DNA of 64,000 nt from Nocardioides alcanivorans (GCF_021555175.1 NZ_JAKGRW010000019.1:62001-126000), one strand, 5' to 3'. Counted from the first letter of the stretch, positions 1-8,119 are shown. Notes: generated by a model not told the origin, from the sequence alone. A program made the numbers and translations.

Positions 1-2368
1 CGGCCTTGTTGACCTTCACCGTCGACTGCTCAGCAGTGTGTCGCGGCATCATGTGCAGGTAGTAGGTGGTCTTGACGCCGAGCCGCCACGCCTCGGCGTA
101 CAGGTCAACCATGTTGGCCACCGACCGGTCGGCGAGATAGATGTTGCGACTGATCGCCTGGTCGATCCACTTCTGGGCGCGGGCCGCGACCTCGAGGTAG
201 GCACGGCCGGGCAGCTGGAAGGAGGTCTGGTAGATCTCCACGAGCTCCGCCGGCACGTCGTCGCGCTCAGCGGCCACCTTGGCGAGGTCCCCTTGGTGAC
301 GCAGCAGATCCTCGCGAACGTCATCCCAGGTCCCCGCGGCGCGCAGATCCGTCACGAGGTTGCGGTTGACCTCGAGGAACTTGCCGGAACTGGTGGAGCG
401 GCTGAAGATCTGGCTGAACTGCGGGTCCAGGCCGGGGGTGGTGCCGGCGACCAGACCGATGGACGCGGTGGGTGCGATCGCGAGCAGGGTGGAGTTCCGG
501 ATGCCGCCCTTCACCTTCGCACGAAGGCTGTCCCAGTCCAGACGGGTACGCCGGTCGACGGTCACCTTCTCGCCGCGGTCCTTCTCCAACAGGTCAAGGG
601 TGTCCACCGGCACCAGCCCTCGGCTCCAGCCGGAACCGTCGAAGTTGGGATAGACGCCGCGCTCGCGAGCGAGGTCGGCGGAGGCGTCGATCGCGTGCCA
701 CGACACGAACTCGACCAACCGGTCGATGAGGTCGTAGGCCTCCGGCGACGCGTAGGAGTATCCGAACCGCTCCACGATGTCGGTGAAGCCCATGACGCCC
801 AGCCCGAGCGCGCGGTTGAGTTCGTTGGAGTGCTCCGACTCCGGCACCGAGCTGATGGTGATGTCGATCAGGTTGTCGAGTTGACGCACCGCCGACCGGG
901 TCGACTCCGCCAGCCGGTCCCAGTCGACCTTCGCATGCTGGCGACGGCCGGTCATGTGCCGGGAGAGATTGATCGACGCGAGGTTGCACACGGCGACGTT
1001 CTCCCGGTCCTGCGGCAGCGTGATCTCGGTGCACAGGTTGGAGAGGTGGATGGTTCCGGTGTTGTCGTTGAGCGCCCGAGTGTTGATGGTGTCCTTCCAG
1101 GTCAGCCACGGGTGCGACGTCGACTGGAGCGTGGCGAGGATCGACTTGAACTGCTCGCGGGCACCGATCTTCTTGTGCCGCAGCATCCCGGCCTCCGCAG
1201 CGGCGACGTACTCCGCGTAACGCTCGGAGAAGGCGCGGCCGGTGAGTTCGACCAGGTCGGGCACCTCGGCGGGGTCGAAGAGATACCAGGCATCGTCTCG
1301 ATCGACCCGCAACATGAACTCGTCCGAGATCCACACCGCGGTGTTGGCGGTGCGGGTGCGTCGGTAGGGGTCGCCGGAGTTCTGGCGCAGGTCGAGGAAC
1401 GCCGGGAAGTCGAGGTGCCAGTTCTCCATGTAGAAGCAGAGCGCCCCGAACTTCTTGCCACCGCGACTGACCGCGCGCAGCGTCGAGTCGATCGTGTGCA
1501 TGAACGGGATCGGTCCGGTCGAGGAGGTGTTGTTGGACTTGATCGGCGAACCCTCGGAGCGCAGCTTGGTCACGGAGAGGCCGATCCCGCCGGTGCCCTT
1601 GGTCAGCCACATGACATCGCGCACCGACTTGGCGATGTGCTCGATGTCGTCCTCCATCTGCATCACGAAGCAGTTGGAGAGCTGGGCGTACGACGTACCG
1701 GCGTTGACCAGGGTCGAACCGGCGGCGAGGTACTCCAGCCGCGACATCCGATCGTAGAAGCCGAGTGCGGCAGCGGTCGGGTCCTCCTCGTTGAGGGAAA
1801 GGCCCATCGCCACTCGCATCCAGAAGAACTGTGGCATCTCCATCGGCCGACCGTCGGGGGCCGACAGCATGTAACGCGTGCGCATCGTCTGCACGCCGAT
1901 GTAACGCAGCAGATCGTCGCGGTCGGGGTCGAGCGTCGCCCCGAGCCGCTGCAGGTCGAAGAGTTCGGTGAGCCGGGAGTCGAGCAGCCCGATCTCGACG
2001 CCACGGACGACGTACGCCACGAATGCCTCGGCGTGGAAGGCATAGACCTCGTCGCGGGTGACGCCCTCGCCGAAGATCGACTTGTAGAAGCTCTTCACCA
2101 GGAGCCGCGAGGCGATGGTGTCGTAGGCCGGGTCGTCCTTCACGTTCTGCAGCGCCACCTGCACGACGGCCTCGTCGAGCTGCTCGCTGGTGATGCCGTC
2201 GAAGAGCGTGATCTCCAGCTCGGAGCGGAGCTGGGTCGCGCGGGCGACCTCGTGGTCGAGGCCCGCTGCGGCCTCCTCGATCGATCGGGCGATCTCATAG
2301 CCGTCGTACGGCGCCCTGGTGCCGTCCCGCTTGACGACGGTGATGCTGGTGCTGGCCTCGGTGCTCAT
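1..2368 (-). CDS. nrdA: Ribonucleoside-diphosphate reductase, class Ia large subunit (3' end outside window)
   Basis: Reduces ribonucleoside diphosphates to deoxyribonucleotides together with an NrdB radical subunit, which is not in the window. About 789 codons are visible and the C-terminus runs off the left edge. An ATP-cone lies at roughly residues 8-95 (starting ITVVKRDGTRAPYDGYEIAR). The catalytic barrel follows, with SNCFVMQMEDD holding the redox cysteine, NLCTEI giving the Asn-Cys-Glu active site, and APTASI near the visible end. The start is ATG at 2368 behind a GAGGGGTGG ribosome site. I translated the whole visible part and found no frameshift. A cobalamin riboswitch and NrdR-like boxes upstream imply repression by B12 and by NrdR, as known for Streptomyces nrdABS. 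A B12-dependent class II enzyme (NrdJ) elsewhere is expected; that is inference. Confidence 0.95.
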   Translation of the reverse strand, partial: MSTEASTSITVVKRDGTRAPYDGYEIARSIEEAAAGLDHEVARATQLRSELEITLFDGITSEQLDEAVVQVALQNVKDDPAYDTIASRLLVKSFYKSIFGEGVTRDEVYAFHAEAFVAYVVRGVEIGLLDSRLTELFDLQRLGATLDPDRDDLLRYIGVQTMRTRYMLSAPDGRPMEMPQFFWMRVAMGLSLNEEDPTAAALGFYDRMSRLEYLAAGSTLVNAGTSYAQLSNCFVMQMEDDIEHIAKSVRDVMWLTKGTGGIGLSVTKLRSEGSPIKSNNTSSTGPIPFMHTIDSTLRAVSRGGKKFGALCFYMENWHLDFPAFLDLRQNSGDPYRRTRTANTAVWISDEFMLRVDRDDAWYLFDPAEVPDLVELTGRAFSERYAEYVAAAEAGMLRHKKIGAREQFKSILATLQSTSHPWLTWKDTINTRALNDNTGTIHLSNLCTEITLPQDRENVAVCNLASINLSRHMTGRRQHAKVDWDRLAESTRSAVRQLDNLIDITISSVPESEHSNELNRALGLGVMGFTDIVERFGYSYASPEAYDLIDRLVEFVSWHAIDASADLARERGVYPNFDGSGWSRGLVPVDTLDLLEKDRGEKVTVDRRTRLDWDSLRAKVKGGIRNSTLLAIAPTASIGLVAGTTPGLDPQFSQIFSRSTSSGKFLEVNRNLVTDLRAAGTWDDVREDLLRHQGDLAKVAAERDDVPAELVEIYQTSFQLPGRAYLEVAARAQKWIDQAISRNIYLADRSVANMVDLYAEAWRLGVKTTYYLHMMPRHTAEQSTVKVNKA

Positions 2369-2602
2369 TGGTCCACCCCTCGTGAATCCGCTGCTGTCCG
2401 CTGTCCGCGGACGCCGAGAGGATGCAGGGGTACGACGCAGGGTCGGCAGGGAACTCTGCCGTGCGTTTCGATCCCCTGACCTTCCCTCGAGGTCGCGGAC
2501 CTCCACCGATGGCGGTGGAGCACTGGCAGGTCTTCGGACTCATGGGCGCATCTCACGAACTCGGCTTCGAATTCGTCCTCACCCGGTCACCGAACTTTCG
2601 AT

Positions 2603-2665
2603 CGGTGATCGAGCTTGTCCACTCGGTGATCGAGCTTGTCCACTCGGTGATCGAGCTTGTCGAGA
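2603..2665. repeat. Three tandem 21-bp repeats in the nrdA leader
   Basis: Three head-to-tail units start at 2603, 2624 and 2645. The first two are identical (CGGTGATCGAGCTTGTCCAC plus T); the third changes at its end to TCGAGA. On the minus strand, the coding direction of nrdA, each unit reads GACAAGCTCGATCACCG, the core of the dispersed repeat also found at 4739-4848, 14832-14867 and 31480-31561. They lie in the nrdA 5' leader between the riboswitch and the start codon. No gene is seen between 2369 and 3172 apart from these leader elements. Confidence 0.9.
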
Positions 2666-2694
2666 TCCCTACTGTCCGCCGCTTCCCAGGACCG

Positions 2695-2832
2695 TGTTCG
2701 TTGGTCCCAGTGCTGATGACGGAGGTCGTTCCCATTTACCGCTGCGGGGCAGTCCCGGATTCTCACCGGGTTCCCTCTTGAGAGCTCTCGCTCCCTCGGC
2801 GACCCCTCTGGCTGAGAGGCCGAACCAGCTGC
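2695..2832 (-). promoter_or_regulatory. Cobalamin (B12) riboswitch upstream of nrdA
   Basis: The minus strand carries the conserved cobalamin aptamer core: GGGAACCCGGTGAGAATCC followed by GGGACTGCCCCGCAGCGGTAA and, about 25 nt later, CAGCACTGGGACC as the B12-box end. This matches the family consensus (GGTGAGAATCC and CTGCCCCGCAnCnGTAA). It sits just after the predicted transcription start and about 330 nt before the nrdA ATG. Known precedent: B12 riboswitches turn off class Ia reductase operons in Streptomyces when coenzyme B12 can support the class II enzyme. The expression platform is not obvious; a CACCGA/TCGGTG hairpin lies in the leader near 2585-2610. Confidence 0.93.
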
Positions 2833-2837
2833 GACAA

Positions 2838-2884
2838 CCACTATATACACGAATCACGACGTTGTAACTACCTAGATGTAGTGG
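2838..2884 (-). promoter_or_regulatory. nrdA promoter with two NrdR-like boxes
   Basis: On the minus strand a TTACAA -35 (2862-2867) and TATAGT -10 (2840-2845) are 16 bp apart, just upstream of the riboswitch. Two degenerate copies of the NrdR box (consensus acaCwAtATaTwgtgt) lie at 2838-2853 (left half CACTATATA intact) and 2869-2884 (right half TAGTG intact). Their spacing is 31 bp, about three helical turns, which is the arrangement known for NrdR regulation. The -10 is inside the first box. The box assignment rests on eye-matching to the consensus. Confidence 0.7.
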
Positions 2885-3172
2885 TCGGCGACACGGCGCC
2901 AATAGACCGGACAGCCTGCCGAGGGGACGTAGCAGACGCCAGAACGCTGCCGGTTCGTGGTGTCGGTGCTGTTCGGGGGCTGGGGTCCGGTGCGCGGGTA
3001 CGGGTTGTCGTCCCCGGCCGGGGGCGGCGGTGTCGGGGGTCCTTGCCCACCTGACTTCACCAGCCCAGCCACCCGGCCCCGGGGGTTCGACAAGACCACA
3101 GTGTCGGAGCCTCCTGAAACACTGACCACACCACGCCAACCACCCCGTCGGAACAGGTGAGGAGCAGCGAAG

Positions 3173-4720
3173 ATGACCGGCATCTCAGCAGACACCCCAG
3201 CAGTCGACCTGCTGCAGGCTGCCGCCGAAACACTGCACCGACGCCGGCTCGAAGAAGTCGCCGAACTCGAAGTGCTCGCAGCCTGGGCTGACGTCCACTC
3301 CGCCGACGGCCCCGGATCCGGTCCGTTGATCCACCCCGGCGGGCAAGGAACACCCGGGGTGCAAGACCACGCCATGGGCGAGATCGCCCTGGCCCGCCAC
3401 ACCGGCGTGATGGCCACCATCAACGCCACCGCCGACGTCCTCGACCTACGCCACCGACTCCCGTCGACCTGGGCCAAAACCAAGGCTGGTGTCGTGGACG
3501 TGTGGGTGGTCCGCAAGATCGCCCGCCTCACCCGCCACCTCCCCCACACAGCAGTCGCACTGGTCGACACCGCCATCGCCCCCATCCTGGACCGAGAAGG
3601 CACCGGACGGATCCTCGACATCACCGCCGCCAAGATCATCGAAGCCGACCCCGACCTCCACAACACCCGCGTCGAAACCGAGAAGCAACGCCGCTACGTC
3701 AACCTCGGCCAAACCGACGAACACGGACTACGCACCCTCATCGCCCGACTCGAGGCCGGGGACGCCACCTATGTGGAAGCCACCGTCACCCGAGTCGCCG
3801 ACATCCTCAAAACCCGCCACGACAACCACACCCCCGACGAACTACGAGCCAAAGCACTCGGCTACCTCGCCCGCCCCGCCGAACTCCTCGCACTACTGAC
3901 CGCGAACACCGACCCCCACGGCAACCTCGACCCCCACCTCCCCCACGACCCCTGGAACCCCACCCCACCCACCGGACCCGAACCCACCGGGCCCAAGAAC
4001 GAGGAAGCATCGGCCGGCTCCGAGGACACCGGCCAAGAACACTCGTTGAACAAGGCGATCGCGTTTCCCACCGACCTCCTCGACCGACTCACCGACGTCG
4101 ACTGGGCCGTGCTCAAACCGAAGCACACCCTCTACGCCCACCTCCACGAAACAGCCCTGCACGGCACCCCCGGCGTCGCAAGGGTCGAAGGCCTCGGCGC
4201 GATGACCCTGGCCCAACTCCACGGCCTCCTCGCCGGAGCAACCGTGGTGGTCAAACCAGTGATCGACCTCCACGACAAGATCCGCGCCACCGCCTACGAA
4301 CACCCCGAGTCGTTGAAGGAGCGAGTGCACCTCACCACCGGCGGCGACTACTGGCCCTGGGCCAACTCCACCAACAGACACCTCGACTACGACCACGTCC
4401 ACCCCTACCAACCCGAAGGGGGTGACGGGCAGACCGGCAGCCACAACTCCGGCCCCCTCGGCAGGCGCCACCACCGCTACAAAACCCACGCCGGCTACCG
4501 GGCCACACAGACCGGACCCGGGGAATACGTATGGACCACACCCCACCACCAGGCATTCCTCGTCAACCACACCGGATCACGGCAGATCGACCCCGAGGTC
4601 GCTGAGGCACTCATCAACCGACCCCGATGGCACGAGCAGACACCCCAGCCGACACTGCATCCACCGCCACCCGACAACGCACCACCCGACCCCCTCAACC
4701 CCTTCAACCACGCCGCCTGA
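3173..4720 (+). CDS. DUF222 / 13E12-family protein with C-terminal HNH domain
   Basis: A 515-aa protein of the actinobacterial 13E12 repeat family: an N-terminal helical DUF222 domain (about residues 10-300), a Pro/Gly-rich linker near 255-285, and an HNH nuclease-like domain around 400-440 (DYDHVHPY, then a conserved Asn, then GRRHHRYKTH). Such proteins occur in many divergent copies per actinobacterial genome and their role is not established. The start is ATG at 3173 with GGTGAGGAG about 9 nt upstream. Codon usage is strongly C-ending (CACC, CCCC runs), typical of this family. It is divergent from nrdA and followed by a repeat cluster. Nuclease activity is inferred from the HNH residues only. 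Confidence 0.9.
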   Translation: MTGISADTPAVDLLQAAAETLHRRRLEEVAELEVLAAWADVHSADGPGSGPLIHPGGQGTPGVQDHAMGEIALARHTGVMATINATADVLDLRHRLPSTWAKTKAGVVDVWVVRKIARLTRHLPHTAVALVDTAIAPILDREGTGRILDITAAKIIEADPDLHNTRVETEKQRRYVNLGQTDEHGLRTLIARLEAGDATYVEATVTRVADILKTRHDNHTPDELRAKALGYLARPAELLALLTANTDPHGNLDPHLPHDPWNPTPPTGPEPTGPKNEEASAGSEDTGQEHSLNKAIAFPTDLLDRLTDVDWAVLKPKHTLYAHLHETALHGTPGVARVEGLGAMTLAQLHGLLAGATVVVKPVIDLHDKIRATAYEHPESLKERVHLTTGGDYWPWANSTNRHLDYDHVHPYQPEGGDGQTGSHNSGPLGRRHHRYKTHAGYRATQTGPGEYVWTTPHHQAFLVNHTGSRQIDPEVAEALINRPRWHEQTPQPTLHPPPPDNAPPDPLNPFNHAA

Positions 4721-4738
4721 CCGGGCCACCGGAGGCGG

Positions 4739-4848
4739 GTCTCGACAAGCTCGACCAACGACAGCGGGCTCGAGCAACAGCGCACGGCGGGGTCTCGACA
4801 GGCTCGACCAACGGCAGGGCGACCTGGTCTCGACAAGCTCGGCCAACG
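4739..4848. repeat. Cluster of three GTCTCGACARGCTCG intergenic repeats
   Basis: Direct copies lie at 4739-4760 (GTCTCGACAAGCTCGACCAA), 4792-4813 (GTCTCGACAGGCTCGACCAA) and 4827-4848 (GTCTCGACAAGCTCGGCCAA), all on the same strand and separated by 31 and 13 bp of GC-rich sequence. They fill the 190-bp gap between the DUF222 gene and the LigD-polymerase remnant. The same element is found as inverted pairs at 14832-14867 and 31480-31561. No coding capacity is seen. Confidence 0.9.
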
Positions 4849-4909
4849 GCGAGGGCGGGCTCGACCGGCGGGGGCGGGCTGGACCTGCGGGGGTGTGGAC
4901 CGCTCGGGT

Positions 4910-5260
4910 TCACCCGATGCGATTGCCCGTGGCGTCCCAGTGCTCGGCGACCTTCTTCGACGGCTGCACCCGTGGTGGCTCTCCCGGCATCTCCGGATAG
5001 TCGGGCGGATAGTTGAGCTCGACCGGGTGCGCATCCCAGAGTTCCAGCAACGGAGCGAGCGAATGCGCGACGTCATCGATCTCGGCCCATGCATCGGGAC
5101 GTTCGGCCAGCAGCTCGGGCACCGTGAAGAGGTTGAAGCGCGCGGGGCCCTCGACCTCGGCGAGCTCTTCCCAGGTCAGGGGCATGGAGACCGGAGCCCC
5201 TTGCAGTGGCCGGAGTGAGTACGCGGAGGCGATCGTGCGGTCGCGACTGTTCTGATTGAA
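4910..5260 (-). pseudogene. C-terminal remnant of a LigD-type DNA polymerase (PolDom) gene
   Basis: From FNQNSRDRT to the end (PPRVQPSKKVAEHWDATGN) this aligns with residues 246-362 of the intact polymerase encoded at 6060-7148. Homology stops abruptly at 5260, just where the third catalytic Asp (FLDF in the intact copy) would be; the codons upstream to 5302 do not match the family. The matching N-terminal piece lies 2 kb away at 7264-7488 in the same orientation. I read both as remains of one resident gene whose central part was replaced. No promoter or start codon suited to this fragment is visible. Confidence 0.85.
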
Positions 5261-5312
5261 GGCACCTAAACAAACACCTTCACGCTTCGCAACACCTTCC
5301 ACCAGAACCCCG

Positions 5313-5830
5313 TCAGTCGTCTGCGGCGACGATCAGGTGGAGCACGGAAGTCCCACGGTCGATGACGACGAACTCGTGGTAACCAGTGCCACCGACAATG
5401 CCGCCGTACTCATTGAACGCACTGTCGGGCGGCTGGAACTCGAACGCGTCACCGTCGGCGAACAGAGCAAGACGTTGTCCCGCAAGTTGCTGCAGGTCTC
5501 GTCGCTCGGTCCCTCGTAGCCGTTGACCCAGTCTTGGTCCTCGGACCACGCACGAACTGTCTCCACCGCGTCGTCTGCTGCGACCCTCTCGAACATGGAA
5601 GACGAGAGGCGGTCGAGCCACCAGTTGGCATGAAGGGCAGGACCGAGGTCGTCCATGTTGGCAGGGTCGAAGGGTGAGCAGTAGTTGTGCTTGTACGCAG
5701 GCGTCGCCATCAGGGCAGCCAGCAGTTCTTCGTCGGGACGGCCCTGGATGATGTCGAAAGCCTTCAGGTCCACCCACATGAAGGTGTCAGGGTCCATGTG
5801 CACGAGTGAGAAGTCTTTGAGTCTCAGCAC
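5313..5830 (-). CDS. Unknown acidic protein (one frameshift in this sequence)
   Basis: Not recognised. With one G restored in the GGG run (plus-strand ccc at 5511-5513) a 172-aa protein results. It starts GTG at 5830 (MLRLKDFSLVHMDPDTFMWV) behind GAGGGGGC, continues ADDAVETVRAWSEDQDWVNG, then RRDLQQLAGQRLALFADGD, and ends YHEFVVIDRGTSVLHLIVAA. It is acidic and soluble-looking, with many aromatic residues and no signal peptide or membrane span. It lies inside the segment that splits the old LigD-polymerase gene and overlaps the start of an Abi-like fragment on the other strand. The frameshift may be a sequencing error or real decay. Confidence 0.55.
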
Positions 5831-6057
5831 GGCGCCCCCTCGTCTTCGAGTCCATCCACTACCTCGAGGTCGGCCTCCGCAACGTCATGGACCAGGCCGT
5901 GTCCGCCGCGTTCGGAGCCGCGTGGCTGAGTACTGCTCATCATGAACCGATCCACACGCGGGATCTCGAAGCGGACCTTGTCGGCGCGGCCCTTGGACTT
6001 CACATCGCAGCGACGTCTCGCGTCCCGAAGGTTCTTGAGAGCAAGAAGCATCCGTAG
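5821..6057 (+). pseudogene. Fragment resembling an Abi-like (HEPN-type) protein
   Basis: An open plus-strand stretch of about 79 codons with no start codon at its head reads PLVFESIHYLEVGLRNVMDQ, then AAFGAAWLSTAHHE, and ends at TAG 6055-6057. The motif FExIHxLEVxLRNxxD is characteristic of the actinobacterial Abi-like protein family (abortive-infection related, HEPN fold). Only an internal part is present: the N-terminal part and the region after the motif are missing. It ends three bases before the intact LigD-polymerase gene, which runs the opposite way, and overlaps the start of the unknown gene at 5313-5830. The assignment is from motif recognition only. Confidence 0.45.
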
Positions 6058-6059
6058 CG

Positions 6060-7148
6060 CTACGTGTCGATCCGGTTGCCGTCTGCATCCCAGTGCTCGG
6101 CAACCTTCTTGGAAGGCTGCACGCGCGGAGGCTCCCCGGGCATCTTCGGATGATCCGGTGGGAAGTTCAGCTCCCCTCCCGGCAGGGTCTCCCACAACTG
6201 CAGCAGAGGATCGAGTGAGTGCGCGACCTCGTCGATCTCGGACCAGGGGTCACCGTCCGAGAGAAACTCGGGGACTGAGAACAGGTTGAACTCCCGAGCA
6301 TCCTTGACCTCGGCCAACTGCTCCCACGTCACCGGCGTGCTGACTGGGGCGCCCGGCTTCGGCCTCAACGACCAAGCACCCGCCACTGTCCTGTCTCGCA
6401 GGTTCTGATTGAAGTCCAGGAAGACTGACCCCGCGGGGCGTTCCTCCTTCCACCACTTCGTCGTGGCACCGATGTCCCGCCGTTCGAGCTCTCTTCCGAG
6501 CCCGATGGCTGCATGGCGGACCTCTTCGAACCCGTAGCGCCGCTCGATCCGAACGTAGATGTGGATTCCTCGGTTGCCGCTGGTCTTGGCAAAGCCGCGT
6601 AGACCGAGTTCCTCAAGCAGTTCGCGTGTCGCCTCAGCGACGCGCTGCGCGTCCTTGAAGGTCGCGCCTTCCTGAGGATCCAGATCAACGCGGAACTCGT
6701 CGGGATGCTCGACGTCAGACGCTCGAACGGCCCAGGGGTGAAAGGTCAGGGTTCCCATGTGCGCTGCCCACACTGCTGCAGCCGGTTCGCTGAGGCGCAA
6801 CTCGTCGATGGGACGACCATTGGGCGTGGTGACGCGACAGGTTTCGATCCACTCGGGGGCTCCCTTGGGCAGCCGCTTTGAGTAGAAGCCATCTCCCTGC
6901 TGTTGGCCCATGGGGCCGACCGACAGGGTCATGCCTTCTCGCCACCCGCCAGGCCACCTCTCCAGCGCCACAGGACGGTTCCCGTTGGCAAGCATGAAGG
7001 CATCAGCGACCTCGGCGAAGTACTCGCAGACCTGGAGCTTCGTGACTTCCGCTGTGCGGTCCGTGGCCTCATAGACAATGCGGTCAGGGCTTGAGACGCG
7101 AACCTCCCGCTCTCCTACAACGACGTGCGCGGCGGGCATCTTGACCAT
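6060..7148 (-). CDS. LigD-type DNA polymerase/primase domain protein (stand-alone PolDom)
   Basis: A 362-aa archaeo-eukaryotic primase-type polymerase of the LigD PolDom family, which fills and extends ends in bacterial non-homologous end joining. Catalytic residues are intact: D155 and D157 in FRVDLDPQ, H196 in GNRGIHIYVR and D245 in VFLDFNQN. The length fits stand-alone actinobacterial PolDom proteins; no ligase or phosphoesterase domain is attached. ATG at 7148 is preceded by TAGGTT and six bases, a leaderless promoter pattern. The gene lies between two remnants of a close homologue, as if it had replaced the middle of that gene. Ku and the ligase partner are not in the window. Confidence 0.9.
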   Translation of the reverse strand: MVKMPAAHVVVGEREVRVSSPDRIVYEATDRTAEVTKLQVCEYFAEVADAFMLANGNRPVALERWPGGWREGMTLSVGPMGQQQGDGFYSKRLPKGAPEWIETCRVTTPNGRPIDELRLSEPAAAVWAAHMGTLTFHPWAVRASDVEHPDEFRVDLDPQEGATFKDAQRVAEATRELLEELGLRGFAKTSGNRGIHIYVRIERRYGFEEVRHAAIGLGRELERRDIGATTKWWKEERPAGSVFLDFNQNLRDRTVAGAWSLRPKPGAPVSTPVTWEQLAEVKDAREFNLFSVPEFLSDGDPWSEIDEVAHSLDPLLQLWETLPGGELNFPPDHPKMPGEPPRVQPSKKVAEHWDADGNRIDT

Positions 7149-7200
7149 GATCCCAACCTATCGTTCGCAAGCGCCGCGCAGCGCGACTCAGCCGATGTGT

Positions 7201-7488
7201 TCATGTCGCCAGCGCCTGCTCGCCACCGCCGGAGGTCTCTTGATGCCGGGCTTGATGGCGTGCCAGGGTCATCCCCTCGCGTACGCCGCTGGGCCACCTC
7301 TCGAGCGCCGTCGGACGATCCCGCAACGCACGCATCAGGCCGTCACCAACGGAGGCGAAGTACTCGGCGACCATCAACTTGGTCACCGTCCCCGTGGAAG
7401 CCGTCGCCTCGTAGATCACCCGGTCGGGACTGGAGACCCTGACTTCGCGTCCCGCCGCATCGACCATCGCTGCCGGTGTCGTCGCCAT
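7201..7488 (-). pseudogene. N-terminal remnant of a LigD-type DNA polymerase gene
   Basis: Residues 1-75 (7264-7488) match the beginning of the intact PolDom protein (VRVSSPDRVIYEAT, then ALERWPSGVREGMTL). Homology breaks after GMTL and the frame continues for about 20 unrelated residues to a stop at 7201. All catalytic residues are missing. The gene keeps a leaderless promoter (TAGCGT, six bases, ATG at 7488), so a 95-aa peptide could still be made. It pairs with the C-terminal remnant at 4910-5260. Confidence 0.85.
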
Positions 7489-7494
7489 GGGCCC

Positions 7495-7546
7495 ACGCTA
7501 CTGGTCGCCAGGACGCCCGGGCCGCACTCGGAGGTCGCGCTAGTCT
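7495..7546. promoter_or_regulatory. Divergent leaderless promoters (PolDom remnant / msrB)
   Basis: Two -10 boxes face away from each other in the 65-bp gap: TAGCGT on the minus strand (7495-7500), six bases from the ATG at 7488, and TAGTCT on the plus strand (7541-7546), seven bases from the msrB ATG. Neither gene has a ribosome-binding site. This spacing is expected for leaderless actinobacterial transcripts. Confidence 0.6.
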
Positions 7547-7553
7547 AGGGCGC

Positions 7554-7973
7554 ATGGCCTACAACGTGGAGAAGAGCGACCAGGAGTGGCGCGACCAGCT
7601 GACCTCCGAGGAGTACGCCGTCCTTCGTCAGGCCGGCACCGAGCGCGCGTTCACCGGTGAATACACCGACACCGAGACTCCGGGCACCTACCACTGCCGG
7701 GCCTGCCAGGCGGAACTGTTCACCAGCGACACCAAGTTCCACTCCGGGTGCGGTTGGCCGTCGTTCTACCAGCCGATCAGTGACACGATCGAATACCTGG
7801 AGGACAACACGCTGGGCATGCGCCGGGTCGAGGTTCGCTGCGCCAACTGCGGCTCCCACCTGGGCCACGTGTTCCCCGACGGTCACGGCACCCCGACCGG
7901 CGACCGCTACTGCATCAACTCGATCTCACTCTCGCTCGCACCACCGTCTGGTGCCACCGGCCCGGCCGACTGA
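7554..7973 (+). CDS. msrB: Peptide-methionine (R)-S-oxide reductase
   Basis: Repairs oxidised proteins by reducing methionine-R-sulfoxide. The 139-aa product has the MsrB fold with zinc CxxC pairs (CRAC near residue 45 and CANC near 94), the signature FHSGCGWPSFY, GSHLGHVFPDG and the catalytic cysteine in DRYCINS. I chose ATG at 7554 over a longer reading from 7476 because family homology begins there and because the -10 box TAGTCT lies seven bases upstream with no Shine-Dalgarno. It is a single-gene unit followed by a strong hairpin. Confidence 0.96.
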   Translation: MAYNVEKSDQEWRDQLTSEEYAVLRQAGTERAFTGEYTDTETPGTYHCRACQAELFTSDTKFHSGCGWPSFYQPISDTIEYLEDNTLGMRRVEVRCANCGSHLGHVFPDGHGTPTGDRYCINSISLSLAPPSGATGPAD

Positions 7974-8084
7974 TCGCCTGCCTGCCCTCGGACGCCACGT
8001 GAGGCTGTCCGGAATCTGTTCGGACTCACCCGGCACGCCCGGACGCGCCCCTTTTCAGGCACGGCGGGGCCGATACTCGAGACT

Positions 8085-8119
8085 GTGGGGAGCCCCGTAC
8101 GGGGGTTGGGGCTCCCCAC
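8085..8119 (+). terminator. Terminator-like hairpin after msrB
   Basis: Perfect 12-bp stem GTGGGGAGCCCC / GGGGCTCCCCAC with an 11-nt loop, in the 191-bp gap between msrB and hemQ. There is no U tract, as is usual in high-GC actinobacteria. The rest of the gap shows nothing else I can support. Confidence 0.65.

Noticed and set aside
38-2479. A long plus-strand open frame opposite nrdA
   Set aside because: Shadow of nrdA, whose minus-strand frame shows all class I reductase motifs through the window edge.
2872-3060. Minus-strand tail reading SGVCYVPSAGCPVYWRRVAD before a stop at 2872
   Set aside because: It looks somewhat protein-like but has no start, no ribosome site and no recognised family, and it runs into the DUF222 gene on the other strand; left as unexplained upstream sequence.
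2957-3160. 67-codon plus-strand frame upstream of the DUF222 gene
   Set aside because: Low-complexity Gly/Pro composition, no ribosome site and no homology recognised.
2603-4848. Possible CRISPR array from the 21-bp repeats
   Set aside because: Units are directly abutting or irregularly spaced, with no unique spacers of constant length and no cas genes.
4721-4909. Small proteins in the repeat cluster after the DUF222 gene
   Set aside because: All frames here are translations of the repeats and GC-rich linkers with no start signal.
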